Origin: Candidatus Delongbacteria bacterium
Lineage (GTDB): Bacteria > Delongbacteria > UBA4055
DNA length: 10,548 nucleotides
NCBI GenBank assembly: GCA_016938535.1
Contig: JAFGUL010000054.1
Span: 1-10,548 of the forward strand
Reading direction: 5' to 3'
Shown here: positions 1 through 7,695 of the stretch, piece after piece
Layout: every line of letters begins with the position of its first letter
Numbering within the stretch: the stretch's first letter is position 1
Translations under genes and position numbers: made by a program
Notes under the pieces: generated by a model
The model's database searches: none
What the model saw: only the letters and a program-made list of their open reading frames with translations
Told to the model about the DNA's origin: nothing

Positions 1-1625
1 ACTGTGAGCACGATGACCTGTTCTCCTCTTTCTGTGTCATCTCCGTCCTGAATTAGTGCGACTTTTTCGAGAAAACCGTTCAGACTGGGCCTTCTGGTTT
101 CGTTCATATATTCTTTTACAGAGTTTAAGAGTTCCTCGACATTGGCTTTTTTGCTTTCAGCATTTTTGTCCTTATCTTTATCTATATATCCGAAATAGTC
201 GATCTCTTTTATAAGCTGATTTGCCGTGTTGAATATGTCATTCGATCCTGAAATATCTATAAGTTTCATAATCAGATCGAGAAAGGTGCCTATGTTATGA
301 TGTTTTGAGCTTGATATGGTTTCGATCTTCCTGTAATCTTTAAGAGCGCTGAAGAAGCTGATCCTATTCTTTTCCGCGTAATTAGAGATCTTAAAAACGG
401 TGTCCTCGCCTATACCTCTTTTTGGAGTGTTGATTATCCTGAGCACTGAAACTTCATCTGACGGGTTGACTATTACGCTAAGATATGCCAGAATGTCTTT
501 GATCTCTTTTCTGTCGTAGAATTTATAATCGCCCACTATCTTATAAGGTATCCTGTGCGCTCTGAATGACTCCTCTATTGTTCTTGAAAGATAGTTCGTT
601 CTCAATAGTACCGCATGGTCTGAATATTTATTCCCGTGGTCTTTGATCCTTTCCGAGATGAGATCTGCTTCATGCTTGTCGTTTAATGCAGTAAAGTATT
701 CTATCGGTATGTGATCTTTGAAATGAGAACTTACTTTTTTCTGTTTCCTCTCCGAATTGTTGTTGATCACAGCCGATGCGGCCTTGAGTATGGTCTCGGT
801 CGAACGGTAATTTACATCCAGAACGATCGTTCTGCAGCTTTCCCAGTGTTTTTCAAAGTCGAGTATGTTCCTGAAATCAGCCCCTCTGAATCCGTAAATG
901 GCCTGATCGTCATCTCCAACAACGAACACATTTGAATATTTTGAACCGAGCTTTAAGACGATCCTGTTCTGAACGGGATTTGTGTCCTGGAATTCATCAA
1001 TGAGTATATATTTGTATCTGTCCTGATATTTCTCAAGTATTTCATTATCCCTAAAGATCTCGAGAATTTTTAAGAGCAGATCGTCAAAATCAAGAGCGTT
1101 ACTGGCCTTCAGGATACGGTCATATTCAGGCATTATCCGCTTGGAGACACTGGTTATGGGGTCAATTGCATTAACTTCGTTCAGGCTGTTGTAGCGGTTT
1201 TTAAAAAATGAGATCTTATAGCTGATCAGCTTAGGATCGAACATTTCATCGCTTATGTTCAGATTGTGCATCGCTTTTTTGATCGCCGCATGCTGTTCCG
1301 CCGATCCGTAGATTGAAAAACCGCTTGTGTAGCCCAGGGTTTTTAAGTTTTCCCTTATAAGCTTTACGCCGAGAGCATGGAAAGTCGAGCAGGTGATTGA
1401 ATCGTGGTCCTTAATCTTTTCCGACAGCCTTTCCCTCATCTCCTGAGCAGCTTTGTTTGTAAAGGTCACTGCTAGTATGGAAGAAGGTCTGACCCTGTGG
1501 TGAGAGATCAGTCTTTCGATCCTTCCTATGATCACTCTCGTTTTGCCGCTTCCCGCTCCCGCAAGAACCAGGCAGGGGCCTTCGAAATGGCTTATTGCTT
1601 CTGACTGACTGTTGTTATAATTCAT
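1..1625 (-). CDS. Rep/UvrD/PcrA-family superfamily 1A DNA helicase, 3' end cut off by window edge
   Basis: ATP-driven 3'-5' DNA helicase of the Rep/UvrD/PcrA group, acting in replication restart or repair. I translated the minus strand from the ATG at 1625 and found 541 codons without a stop. A Q-motif-like N-terminus (NNSQSEAI) is followed by Walker A AGAGSGKT (residues 22-29), TFTNKAAQEM (motif Ia), DEFQD (210-214, Walker B), VVGDDDQAIYGFRGA (235-249, motif III) and VNYRST (motif IV). The last visible residues, VIVLTV, are the start of the LTVHxxKGLEF motif, so roughly the last 100-200 residues lie outside. The stretches GPCLVLAGAGSGKTRVI and ALDFDDLL resemble E. coli Rep more than UvrD, but I cannot separate the subfamilies without an alignment. 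The ATG directly abuts the stop of the kinase gene upstream (TAAATG), so translation is probably coupled. Family is certain; the exact paralogue is not. Confidence 0.95.
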   Translation of the reverse strand, partial: MNYNNSQSEAISHFEGPCLVLAGAGSGKTRVIIGRIERLISHHRVRPSSILAVTFTNKAAQEMRERLSEKIKDHDSITCSTFHALGVKLIRENLKTLGYTSGFSIYGSAEQHAAIKKAMHNLNISDEMFDPKLISYKISFFKNRYNSLNEVNAIDPITSVSKRIMPEYDRILKASNALDFDDLLLKILEIFRDNEILEKYQDRYKYILIDEFQDTNPVQNRIVLKLGSKYSNVFVVGDDDQAIYGFRGADFRNILDFEKHWESCRTIVLDVNYRSTETILKAASAVINNNSERKQKKVSSHFKDHIPIEYFTALNDKHEADLISERIKDHGNKYSDHAVLLRTNYLSRTIEESFRAHRIPYKIVGDYKFYDRKEIKDILAYLSVIVNPSDEVSVLRIINTPKRGIGEDTVFKISNYAEKNRISFFSALKDYRKIETISSSKHHNIGTFLDLIMKLIDISGSNDIFNTANQLIKEIDYFGYIDKDKDKNAESKKANVEELLNSVKEYMNETRRPSLNGFLEKVALIQDGDDTERGEQVIVLT

Positions 1626-2813
1626 TTATTTTCTTACCGGGAAGCAGATAAGCAGGCTTGTTCCGGCTCCGGGTTCGGATTCGACCTTGATCCTGCCTTT
1701 ATAAGATTCCACCATCTGTCTGGTTATGACCAGCCCGAGGCCCGTTCCTTTCCCGTAATCTTTAGTTGAAAACCCGATATCGAATATTTTTTCGATATCT
1801 TCGGCAGGGATGCCTGTGCCCGTATCTTTTACGAAAATGCAGATCTTTTCAGATTTAATAAAGGTCTTCACCGTAATTTTCTTTTCTTCAGAGTGCTCAA
1901 GGGCGTCGAAAGAATTTTTGAGAATATTTGTAAGTATCTGGTCAAAGTGCAGCGGAACACCCTTTATAAGAGGTATGTCTTCTGAAGGCAGGAATGAAAT
2001 TTCAAAAGGGTATATTTTCTGGTGAGTCAGGTTCAAATGCTCAATGTTTTTCCTGATAAGTTCGTTAAGGTCGAATCTGACCGATTTTTCAGATATCTTA
2101 TCATTGATCCTGTTGGAGATACTTTTTATCATTTCCTCCATTGTACTAAGACTTTTGTCGATCAGGGATAATACGGTAGAAGTTGAGGAATTATGTTCTG
2201 AACACTTGCCTATTTCATCTTCGAGAAGCTGATAACCGGTGATAAGGGTCTGAAGCGGGCTGTTAAGATCATGAACGATCGAGGCTGAAAATTTACCCAA
2301 TTCATAGAATTTTTCCATTTCCAGTATCTTAGTGCTTTTCTTTAAAACATCGTGGATCAGATTTTTATTTTTTTCCGCGAGCTGAATATTCTGAAGCTCT
2401 ATAGTCTCTTTCAATCTCTTATGATCCAGACCTCTTTTTACGGCCTGAAGAAGCTGGTTGATATCGACCGGTTTGAAAAGGAATGAGAATACATGACCTT
2501 CATTGATAGCCCTTACGATATCCTTTTTATCGGAATTCCCGCTCAGTATGATCTTGCAAATCTTGGGATATTCCCTGTTGACTTTTTCAGAAAGCTCGCT
2601 TCCTCTCATTCCGGGCATCATTTCATCGGAGATAAGAACATCTATATTTTCTTTTTTAAGAATATCGAAAACGAGGAGAGGGTCTGAAACTTTATAAACT
2701 TCAAAATATCTTTCCAGAACCATTTCAAGAGACTGCACTATAAGAGGGTCATCATCAACTATAAGTATTTTCGCTCTTTTATCACCCGCATTTTCCATAC
2801 TGATCTTATACAT
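1626..2813 (-). CDS. Soluble hybrid histidine kinase: receiver domain followed by HisKA and HATPase
   Basis: Two-component signalling protein of 395 residues with no signal peptide or membrane segment, so cytoplasmic. The N-terminal receiver (about 14-130) has the acidic pair D20/D21, phospho-acceptor D63 in SDEMMPG, S91 and K114 in the FKP motif. A charged, probably coiled-coil linker (about 130-165) leads to the H box, with H181 in VHDLNSPL. The ATPase domain follows: N box N300 in KNSFDAL, G1 box DTGTGIP (D330), an FSTK segment, and G2 box GKGTGLGLVI (354-363). All catalytic residues appear intact. An upstream GTG at 2834 is in frame, but GGAG lies six bases before the ATG at 2813 and the likely promoter overlaps the GTG, so I chose 2813. 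The input signal is unknown; it may be phosphorylation of the receiver by another kinase. The helicase gene follows immediately. No partner regulator is visible. Confidence 0.9.
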   Translation of the reverse strand: MYKISMENAGDKRAKILIVDDDPLIVQSLEMVLERYFEVYKVSDPLLVFDILKKENIDVLISDEMMPGMRGSELSEKVNREYPKICKIILSGNSDKKDIVRAINEGHVFSFLFKPVDINQLLQAVKRGLDHKRLKETIELQNIQLAEKNKNLIHDVLKKSTKILEMEKFYELGKFSASIVHDLNSPLQTLITGYQLLEDEIGKCSEHNSSTSTVLSLIDKSLSTMEEMIKSISNRINDKISEKSVRFDLNELIRKNIEHLNLTHQKIYPFEISFLPSEDIPLIKGVPLHFDQILTNILKNSFDALEHSEEKKITVKTFIKSEKICIFVKDTGTGIPAEDIEKIFDIGFSTKDYGKGTGLGLVITRQMVESYKGRIKVESEPGAGTSLLICFPVRK

Positions 2814-2819
2814 TGGCAT

Positions 2820-2823
2820 CTCC
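2820..2823 (-). promoter_or_regulatory. Ribosome binding site that sets the kinase start
   Basis: GGAG, then six bases (ATGCCA), then ATG at 2813. The in-frame ATG at 2819 sits directly against the GGAG and the GTG at 2834 has no purine-rich box at a usable distance, so the ATG at 2813 is the best start. Confidence 0.65.
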
Positions 2824-2837
2824 GGTATTAACACTGT

Positions 2838-2866
2838 ATTTTAAGATATTCATCTTTTAAAAACAA
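2838..2866 (-). promoter_or_regulatory. Candidate sigma70-like promoter for the kinase-helicase pair
   Basis: On the minus strand TTGTTT (2866-2861) and TAAAAT (2843-2838) are separated by exactly 17 bases. The predicted transcription start near 2831 would leave a leader of about 18 bases before the ATG at 2813. The site lies just after the rplI terminator, where a new unit is expected to begin. The region is very AT-rich, so chance matches are possible. Confidence 0.5.
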
Positions 2867-2880
2867 ATAATTAATTAAAT

Positions 2881-2904
2881 AAAAAAAGCCGGAAAATCCG
2901 GCTT
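2881..2904 (-). terminator. Rho-independent terminator after rplI
   Basis: Read on the minus strand, AAGCCGGA pairs with TCCGGCTT across a three-base loop, and a T-run follows directly (seven T in a row counting the two at the stem base). It lies 22 bases beyond the rplI stop and closes the rpsF-rpsR-rplI unit. It also separates that unit from the kinase-helicase promoter. Confidence 0.9.
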
Positions 2905-2926
2905 GAATAAATATCGGGTACTAGAA

Positions 2927-3412
2927 TTACTCGGCCTTTTCTTCAGCCTCAGGTTTTTCTTCCTGCTCATTTTCAGCGATAACATTAACAGTAATAGTGA
3001 TCTCAAGGTCAGAATGTGATCTGTAAGGTACCTTGAATTCGCCGAGGTGCTTGATGTTCTCTTCAAGCTGAATTCTCTTCCTGTCAAGCTCGATACCTGA
3101 TTTTTTCAGCTCGTCTGCAATATTCTGCGAAGTTACCGAACCGAACAGTTTGTTGTCTTCTCCGGATTTCATCCTAATAACAACAGTCTTCTCTTCGAGT
3201 GATTTTTTTAAGAAATCTTCTGATTTGGTTATCTGAGCCTGCTTGAATCTTTTTGATTTTGTAGTTTCTTTGAACATATTCATGTATGAATCTGTCGCCG
3301 GATAAGCCATATCCTTCGGAATGAGGAAATTTCTGGCATAACCGTCTTTAACTTTAACAACATCGCCGGCTTTTCCGACCTTTTCTAGATCCTGTCTTAA
3401 TATAATAAGCAT
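2927..3412 (-). CDS. rplI: 50S ribosomal protein L9
   Basis: Large-subunit ribosomal protein that binds 23S rRNA near the base of the L1 stalk and helps keep the reading frame. The protein has 161 residues. The N-terminal domain begins MLIILRQDLEKVGKAGDVV and contains the family signature GYARNFLIPKDMA (residues 25-37). A long charged helix (about 45-80) connects to the C-terminal domain, which holds GSVTSQNIA. The last 14 residues are a Glu/Lys/Ala tail (NEQEEKPEAEEKAE) longer than in typical L9. The start is supported by AAGGAG six bases upstream. The gene lies 14 bases after rpsR and is followed by a strong intrinsic terminator, so it is the last gene of its unit. Confidence 0.97.
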   Translation of the reverse strand: MLIILRQDLEKVGKAGDVVKVKDGYARNFLIPKDMAYPATDSYMNMFKETTKSKRFKQAQITKSEDFLKKSLEEKTVVIRMKSGEDNKLFGSVTSQNIADELKKSGIELDRKRIQLEENIKHLGEFKVPYRSHSDLEITITVNVIAENEQEEKPEAEEKAE

Positions 3413-3426
3413 TTTGGTCTCCTTTA

Positions 3427-3654
3427 TTATCTTGCGGTGCTGTCAACGAAAGGCATCAGAGCTACTATTCTCGCTCTTTTTATTGCATTCGTCAGCATTC
3501 TCTGGTGTTTAGCGCATACGCCTGAAGTTCTTCTCGGTATTATCTTGCCCTGCTCAGTCGTGAATTTAGCGAGCTGTTTGTCATTTTTGTAGTCGATATA
3601 AGCAACATTGTCTTCACAAAAACGGCAGATTCTTTTTCTTTTGTCTTTTACCAT
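3427..3654 (-). CDS. rpsR: 30S ribosomal protein S18, zinc-ligand (C+) type
   Basis: Small-subunit ribosomal protein that pairs with S6 on the central domain of 16S rRNA. At 75 residues it has the usual family length, with the core [19 protein letters not shown] followed by IPRRTSG and an Arg/Lys-rich C-terminus. It carries C10xxC13 and C47xxH50, a set of four possible zinc ligands; many bacteria have S18 forms lacking these. The gene starts 12 bases after the rpsF stop, with AGGGGAC as its ribosome binding site, and rplI follows 14 bases on. The ssb gene that separates rpsF and rpsR in many bacteria is absent here. Confidence 0.97.
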   Translation of the reverse strand: MVKDKRKRICRFCEDNVAYIDYKNDKQLAKFTTEQGKIIPRRTSGVCAKHQRMLTNAIKRARIVALMPFVDSTAR

Positions 3655-3666
3655 TTTTTGTCCCCT

Positions 3667-4059
3667 TTAGTTCTTTTCCTGATTTTCTTCTGAAGCAGGC
3701 TTATCTGCCGCTTCCGTTTTAGCCTCTTCTTCCTTTGAGTGGCCCGCGAGATCAAGCTGTTCCTGCTTAAGCATCTTTTTGTCCACAACAAGAGTCATGT
3801 GGCGCAGTACCGATGCGTTAAGGTTCAGGTCGTTGACTAATTTTTGGGGGATCGTGTTGCCGGCTTTATACTTGTAGAGAACATAAAAACCCGTAGGTTT
3901 TTTGTTTATCTGGTAAGCAAGCCTTTTTTTACCCCAGGGGTCGATTTCGATGATTTCTCCGTCCTCTTTGATGATATCTTCATAACGGGATATCACGGAG
4001 TTGATCTTGTCCTGATCCAGAGTCGAGTCTAAGATCAGCATTGTTTCGTACCTATTCAT
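3667..4059 (-). CDS. rpsF: 30S ribosomal protein S6
   Basis: Small-subunit ribosomal protein that forms a heterodimer with S18 on the 16S rRNA platform. The body has the S6 landmarks: RYETMLILD at the N-terminus, DPWGKKRLAYQINKKPTGFY in the middle, and a strand ending RHMTLVV. The start is the ATG at 4059 because AAGGAGG ends four bases before it; the 16 in-frame codons upstream have no conserved content and no ribosome binding site. The 130-residue protein ends in an acidic, Ala/Lys-containing tail (about 107-130). Related S6 tails are the substrate of the glutamate ligase RimK in E. coli, but no rimK is seen here. First gene of the rpsF-rpsR-rplI unit. Confidence 0.97.
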   Translation of the reverse strand: MNRYETMLILDSTLDQDKINSVISRYEDIIKEDGEIIEIDPWGKKRLAYQINKKPTGFYVLYKYKAGNTIPQKLVNDLNLNASVLRHMTLVVDKKMLKQEQLDLAGHSKEEEAKTEAADKPASEENQEKN

Positions 4060-4063
4060 TTTA

Positions 4064-4070
4064 CCTCCTT
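4064..4070 (-). promoter_or_regulatory. Strong ribosome binding site that sets the rpsF start
   Basis: AAGGAGG followed by TAAA and ATG at 4059. It excludes the longer in-frame reading that begins at 4107. Confidence 0.85.
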
Positions 4071-4084
4071 CTTTTGGTCTTTCG

Positions 4085-4110
4085 GCCGGATCAGTTACTT
4101 CTGACACGGC
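4085..4110 (-). ncRNA. Candidate structured leader of rpsF mRNA (possible S6:S18 binding site)
   Basis: In the roughly 60-base leader between the predicted transcription start and rpsF, minus-strand RNA can fold as GCCG-UG-UCAG, loop AAGUAA, CUGA-UC-CGGC. The two short helices flank a weak 2x2 internal segment, and a CCG triplet lies on the 3' arm next to the inner helix. Leaders of rpsF in many bacteria bind the S6:S18 dimer through a hairpin with an exposed CCG on the 3' side. Here the fit is by eye only, and the CCG can also be read as partly paired. The hairpin is visible; the regulatory role is inferred. Confidence 0.3.
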
Positions 4111-4128
4111 AAGAATTGTACGGGCCTA

Positions 4129-4157
4129 AATCTAAGCCATTTTACTGTTTATGTCAA
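4129..4157 (-). promoter_or_regulatory. Promoter of rpsF-rpsR-rplI
   Basis: Perfect -35 TTGACA (4157-4152), a 17-base spacer, and -10 TAGATT (4134-4129). It lies 12 bases beyond the hppA stop, and the predicted start near 4122 gives a leader of about 60 bases. No intrinsic terminator is visible after hppA, so read-through from upstream is also likely. Confidence 0.75.
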
Positions 4158-4169
4158 TATTAATAATCA

Positions 4170-6344
4170 CTAATTGTTAAGGAGCGGAGCTATGACAAGG
4201 GCTATAACCGAGGTAAGTTTGAGCAGTATATTCAGCGAAGGGCCTGAAGTGTCTTTCAGAGGGTCTCCGACCGTATCACCTACTATTGATGCCTTATGAG
4301 CTTCAGTTCCCTTCTCAAATTTATAACCGTCTATTACGACACCTTCCTCGATCTTCTTTTTAGCATTATCCCATGCACTTCCTGTGTTTGACTGGAATAT
4401 GGCAAGAAGCACTCCGCTGACAGTAATTCCGGCAAGAAGTCCGCCTAGCATTGAAGCACCCCCGAGAAATCCTACAGAGATAACTGAGACTATAGCCAGA
4501 AGTCCGGGAAGTATCATTCCTTTCATTGCAGCATTGGTAGAGATCATCACACATCTTTCATAGTCCGATTTTCCGACAGACTCACGGAATGTGTCGAGTT
4601 CAGCTCCCTGAATTTTCGATTCATCTCCGTTATGAAGCTTAAGTATTTCTATTGCTTTTTTTAGTTCGGGAATGTCGGCGAACTGCCTTCTTACTTCATT
4701 TACCATTGACATAGCTGCGCTACCCACCGCATTTATCGCAAGAGAAGAGAAGAGGAAAGGGAGCATCGCGCCAAGGAAAAGTCCCGACATCACAAGTGGC
4801 TGAGAGATGTCTATACTTGTAAGTTTAGCCTGCTGCATGAATGCAGCGAACAAAGCCAGTGCTGTCAGAGCAGCGGAAGCGATCGCAAAACCTCTTCCTA
4901 TGGCAGCAGTAGTGTTTCCTACTGCGTCAAGCTTATCTGTACGGTCACGAACTTCTTTGGGCTGATGAGACATCTGTGCTATCCCTCCGGCATTATCAGA
5001 TATCGGTCCGTATGCGTCCACGGCAAGTTGAATCCCTGTGTTTGCAAGCATTCCGAGAGCAGCAATGGCTATTCCGTAGAGATTTGAAAAATAATACGAT
5101 GATATAATCCCGCTGGCTATAATGATTATGGGCATAGCTGTTGATTCCATACCTACACCGAGACCGGAAATTATGTTTGTAGCGTACCCTGATTTTGATT
5201 GTTTTACGATCCTGAGAACCGGGCTGCCGTCAGGTTTAGTATAGTGCTCTGTTACCATTCCGACGAGAAGTCCTGCGATCAGTCCGATTATTGTCGCATA
5301 AAACACGCCTGATGCAGTGTAGCTGAATCCGTCAGCGCCTGTCCATGAGACCGGGAGCATTTTATTTATAAGAAAATAGATCACGAATATCATCAGCGCA
5401 GATGATCCGAATTCGCCGATATTTAAAGCTGTCTGAGGATTTCCGCCTTCCTTTACCCTGACAAAGAAAGTTCCGATTATGGAGATTATTATGCCTGATG
5501 CGGCTATGATGAGAGGAAGAATTACCGGCGCAAGCGCATTCCCTTCGAATTCAGGAAGACTTATAAAAGCCGCTCCGAGTACCATTGATCCTATTATTGA
5601 ACCTATAAAAGATTCAAAAAGGTCAGCACCCATTCCTGCAACATCGCCGACATTATCACCGACATTATCAGCTATGACCGCCGGGTTCAGAAAATGGTCT
5701 TCAGGAATTCCGGCTTCCACTTTTCCCACAAGATCTGCACCGACATCAGCTGCTTTTGTATAAATTCCGCCGCCAACCCTTGCAAAAAGAGCTATTGATG
5801 AAGCACCGAGTGAGAATCCTGTGATCACATTAATTATCTTGATTATGGATTCAGGTGTTTCTATTCCCCAAAGTCTGCCGTAAACTATAAAGAGAACACC
5901 GAGTCCCAGTGCACCGAGACCTACAACCGATAATCCCATTACAGATCCGCCTGCAAAAGCGATTGAAAGTGCTTTAGTAAGGCCGGTTCTCGCAGCACTT
6001 GCAGTTCTGTAATTCGATTTAGTCGCGACTTTCATTCCGAGGTATCCGGCAAGTCCGGAGCAGAATGCTCCAATTATGAAAGAAACCGCTATCAGAGAAC
6101 TGTTCTCTTCTTTTCCGAAATTGGCCCATGCGAGAAGAACTGCAATTATCAGAACGAAATACACAAGGATCTTGTATTCAGCCTTGAGAAATGCCATTGC
6201 GCCTTTTTGGATAGCTTTTCCAACCGAGATCATTTCCGGTGTACCCTCGTCCTGCTTAGTGATCCACAGAGTTTTGTAAAACGCGAATAATAATCCTGCG
6301 ATGCCGAATACAGGCACCAGGTATATTATCTTGTCAATGTCCAT
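4170..6344 (-). CDS. hppA: Membrane-bound ion-pumping pyrophosphatase, K+-dependent, probably Na+-translocating
   Basis: Integral membrane enzyme of 724 residues that hydrolyses pyrophosphate and pumps cations, with about 16 hydrophobic segments along its length. The pyrophosphate site is intact: [11 protein letters not shown] (D200, D204, K208, E210), DNVGDNVGD (226-234), and near the C-terminus [17 protein letters not shown] (689-705). GNTTAAIG (476-483) has Ala and Gly (A480, G483) where K+-independent forms have Lys and Thr, so it should need K+. In DLFESF the Glu (E244) occupies the position typical of Na+ pumps; plant-type H+ pumps have the Glu four residues later. Both predictions come from family knowledge and no measurement exists. 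GGGAG precedes the ATG, and pth ends nine bases upstream. The setting inside a ribosomal and tRNA gene run suggests it recycles the pyrophosphate of tRNA charging. Confidence 0.96.
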   Translation of the reverse strand: MDIDKIIYLVPVFGIAGLLFAFYKTLWITKQDEGTPEMISVGKAIQKGAMAFLKAEYKILVYFVLIIAVLLAWANFGKEENSSLIAVSFIIGAFCSGLAGYLGMKVATKSNYRTASAARTGLTKALSIAFAGGSVMGLSVVGLGALGLGVLFIVYGRLWGIETPESIIKIINVITGFSLGASSIALFARVGGGIYTKAADVGADLVGKVEAGIPEDHFLNPAVIADNVGDNVGDVAGMGADLFESFIGSIIGSMVLGAAFISLPEFEGNALAPVILPLIIAASGIIISIIGTFFVRVKEGGNPQTALNIGEFGSSALMIFVIYFLINKMLPVSWTGADGFSYTASGVFYATIIGLIAGLLVGMVTEHYTKPDGSPVLRIVKQSKSGYATNIISGLGVGMESTAMPIIIIASGIISSYYFSNLYGIAIAALGMLANTGIQLAVDAYGPISDNAGGIAQMSHQPKEVRDRTDKLDAVGNTTAAIGRGFAIASAALTALALFAAFMQQAKLTSIDISQPLVMSGLFLGAMLPFLFSSLAINAVGSAAMSMVNEVRRQFADIPELKKAIEILKLHNGDESKIQGAELDTFRESVGKSDYERCVMISTNAAMKGMILPGLLAIVSVISVGFLGGASMLGGLLAGITVSGVLLAIFQSNTGSAWDNAKKKIEEGVVIDGYKFEKGTEAHKASIVGDTVGDPLKDTSGPSLNILLKLTSVIALVIAPLLNN

Positions 6345-6353
6345 GTCACTCCC

Positions 6354-6962
6354 TTAAGAATTTGTTTTATCTTCAGTATTAGTGCTGTTAAAATTGTTCA
6401 TTGCGTTCTTCATTCCTTTTTCCAGAATATACTCAACTGCCGAAACGCTTTTATCTATCGTGTCGTTCACATCGTCCGCCAGTGAAGACGGTATTTTTGC
6501 CAGTACGAGGTCCGGGAGAGCTTCGGGATTGTTTCTGAGGATATTGCTTATCCCGTCCGTCCGAAATCCGATCCTGACCCTGTTGAACTGCATGGTGTCA
6601 AGCGAGTTTATGATCGATTTGATCCCGTTATGACCTCCTGCAGATCCTGATTCGCGAAGTCTGATATTTCCCATATTGAGGTTAATATCGTCATAGATCA
6701 CAATAATATCCTCAGCAGAAACACCGTAAAAGTCAATGACCTGCGAAACTGCTGTTCCGGAAAGATTCATGTAAGTGGAAGGTTTTACGATAACGATCTT
6801 CTTATTATCAAAAAAGCCGGACGCGGCATAATACCTGCCCTTTCCGGCCCTGAAAGAAAAATCGTGTTTTGCCGCAAACCTGTCCACCGAGATGAACCCG
6901 AGGTTATGCCATGTATCCGCATACCTGCTTCCCGGATTTCCCAGTCCAATTATAATTTGCAC
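6354..6962 (-). CDS. pth: Peptidyl-tRNA hydrolase
   Basis: Cytosolic esterase that releases the peptide from prematurely dropped peptidyl-tRNA so that the tRNA can be reused. The sequence begins MQIIIGLGNPG, with N9 and H19 matching catalytic N10 and H20 of E. coli Pth, and D91 in YDDINLNMG matching D93. N66 (MNLSG) and N112 (GGHNG) match the substrate-binding Asn residues. The 202 residues are close to the family norm, with a short hydrophilic C-terminal extension (SNTEDKTNS-like, Asn/Thr-rich). The motif before the catalytic His is TWHN rather than the common TRHN. The start codon is GTG, with only a weak purine-rich box upstream. rplY ends 42 bases before it and hppA follows after nine bases. 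The rplY-pth pairing is common in bacteria. Confidence 0.97.
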   Translation of the reverse strand: MQIIIGLGNPGSRYADTWHNLGFISVDRFAAKHDFSFRAGKGRYYAASGFFDNKKIVIVKPSTYMNLSGTAVSQVIDFYGVSAEDIIVIYDDINLNMGNIRLRESGSAGGHNGIKSIINSLDTMQFNRVRIGFRTDGISNILRNNPEALPDLVLAKIPSSLADDVNDTIDKSVSAVEYILEKGMKNAMNNFNSTNTEDKTNS

Positions 6963-7004
6963 AAAGCTGTCTGTCTTATTTCAAAGTGAGCACCTATAAA
7001 GATG

Positions 7005-7661
7005 CTATTCGCTTTCTTTATTTTCTTCACCTGCCGCTGTCTCCTCTGAAGATTCGCCTGCAGTTTCTTCGCCCTCAGCAGCACCTGCATCAGCACCTCC
7101 GCCGGCAGATACGGCCGCTCTTGTTATACCAACTCTCGCAAGAAGCATTCCTGACGGGGATACAACTCTGATATTCTCTCTTACGATATCAGATGCGTGA
7201 ATTGTGTCTTTGAGCTTCATGTCGGTAATATCAACATTGATCTCATTCGGAATATATTCAGCAAGAGCCTCGATCTCAAGATCTCTGGAGTTGATAATGA
7301 AAACTCCACCCATATTCTTCACACCGTAAGGTACACCGTGGTATCTTACAGGAACTTTTAGAGTAACCTTCATTCCCGGTGCGAGTGATAAAAGGTCAAC
7401 ATGAGTCAGACCCCATGTTACAGGATGTCTCTGGATCTCTTTGAAAACAACTTTAAAATCGCCCATATCTGTTGTGATCTCATGGATCTTCTTGCCTGAT
7501 TTCACTGCTCTGTTAAGGCTGAGTTCATCCATATAGTAGGAATGGCTTTTTTCAATTCCGGGACCGTAAAGGTTAACCGGCACAAGTCCTGCCTTTCTTT
7601 TTGCGTGGATCGCTCTCTTGTTGTCGTTCCCTTTCGGTTGAGCTGTTATTTTTTCTAACAT
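7005..7661 (-). CDS. rplY: 50S ribosomal protein L25, long CTC/TL5 type
   Basis: Large-subunit protein that binds 5S rRNA through its N-terminal domain. At 218 residues it is the long two-domain form (general stress protein CTC/TL5), not the short E. coli L25. The 5S-binding domain (about 1-92) contains KRKAGLVPVNLYG, and the QRHPVTWGLTHVDLL segment marks its end. The second domain (about 93-185) contains VPVRYHGVPYGVKNMGG. Residues from about 186 are a low-complexity Gly/Ala/Glu tail. ATG at 7661 is preceded by AGAAGG. It follows two tRNA-Gln genes with 34 bases between and no terminator, so they may share a transcript. In many bacteria prs lies just upstream of this gene; here it does not. 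Confidence 0.97.
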   Translation of the reverse strand: MLEKITAQPKGNDNKRAIHAKRKAGLVPVNLYGPGIEKSHSYYMDELSLNRAVKSGKKIHEITTDMGDFKVVFKEIQRHPVTWGLTHVDLLSLAPGMKVTLKVPVRYHGVPYGVKNMGGVFIINSRDLEIEALAEYIPNEINVDITDMKLKDTIHASDIVRENIRVVSPSGMLLARVGITRAAVSAGGGADAGAAEGEETAGESSEETAAGEENKESE

Positions 7662-7695
7662 TTTGCGTTACCTTCTTTCTATTTAATTAAATTTG

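Noticed and set aside
2875..3087. 70-codon minus-strand open frame overlapping rplI
   Set aside because: Out-of-frame shadow of rplI that runs through the terminator hairpin.
5479..5763. 94-codon open frame on the plus strand inside hppA
   Set aside because: Antisense of conserved pyrophosphatase motifs, so its sequence is dictated by the real gene.
6989..7006. Hairpin AGCATC-TTTATA-GGTGCT right after the rplY stop
   Set aside because: Six-pair stem with one G:U and no T-run after it, so not an intrinsic terminator; at most a processing or stabilising stem.
7683..7692. TTAATTAAAT also found at 2871-2880
   Set aside because: Ten AT-only bases in AT-rich gaps; expected by chance and not flanked by other shared sequence.
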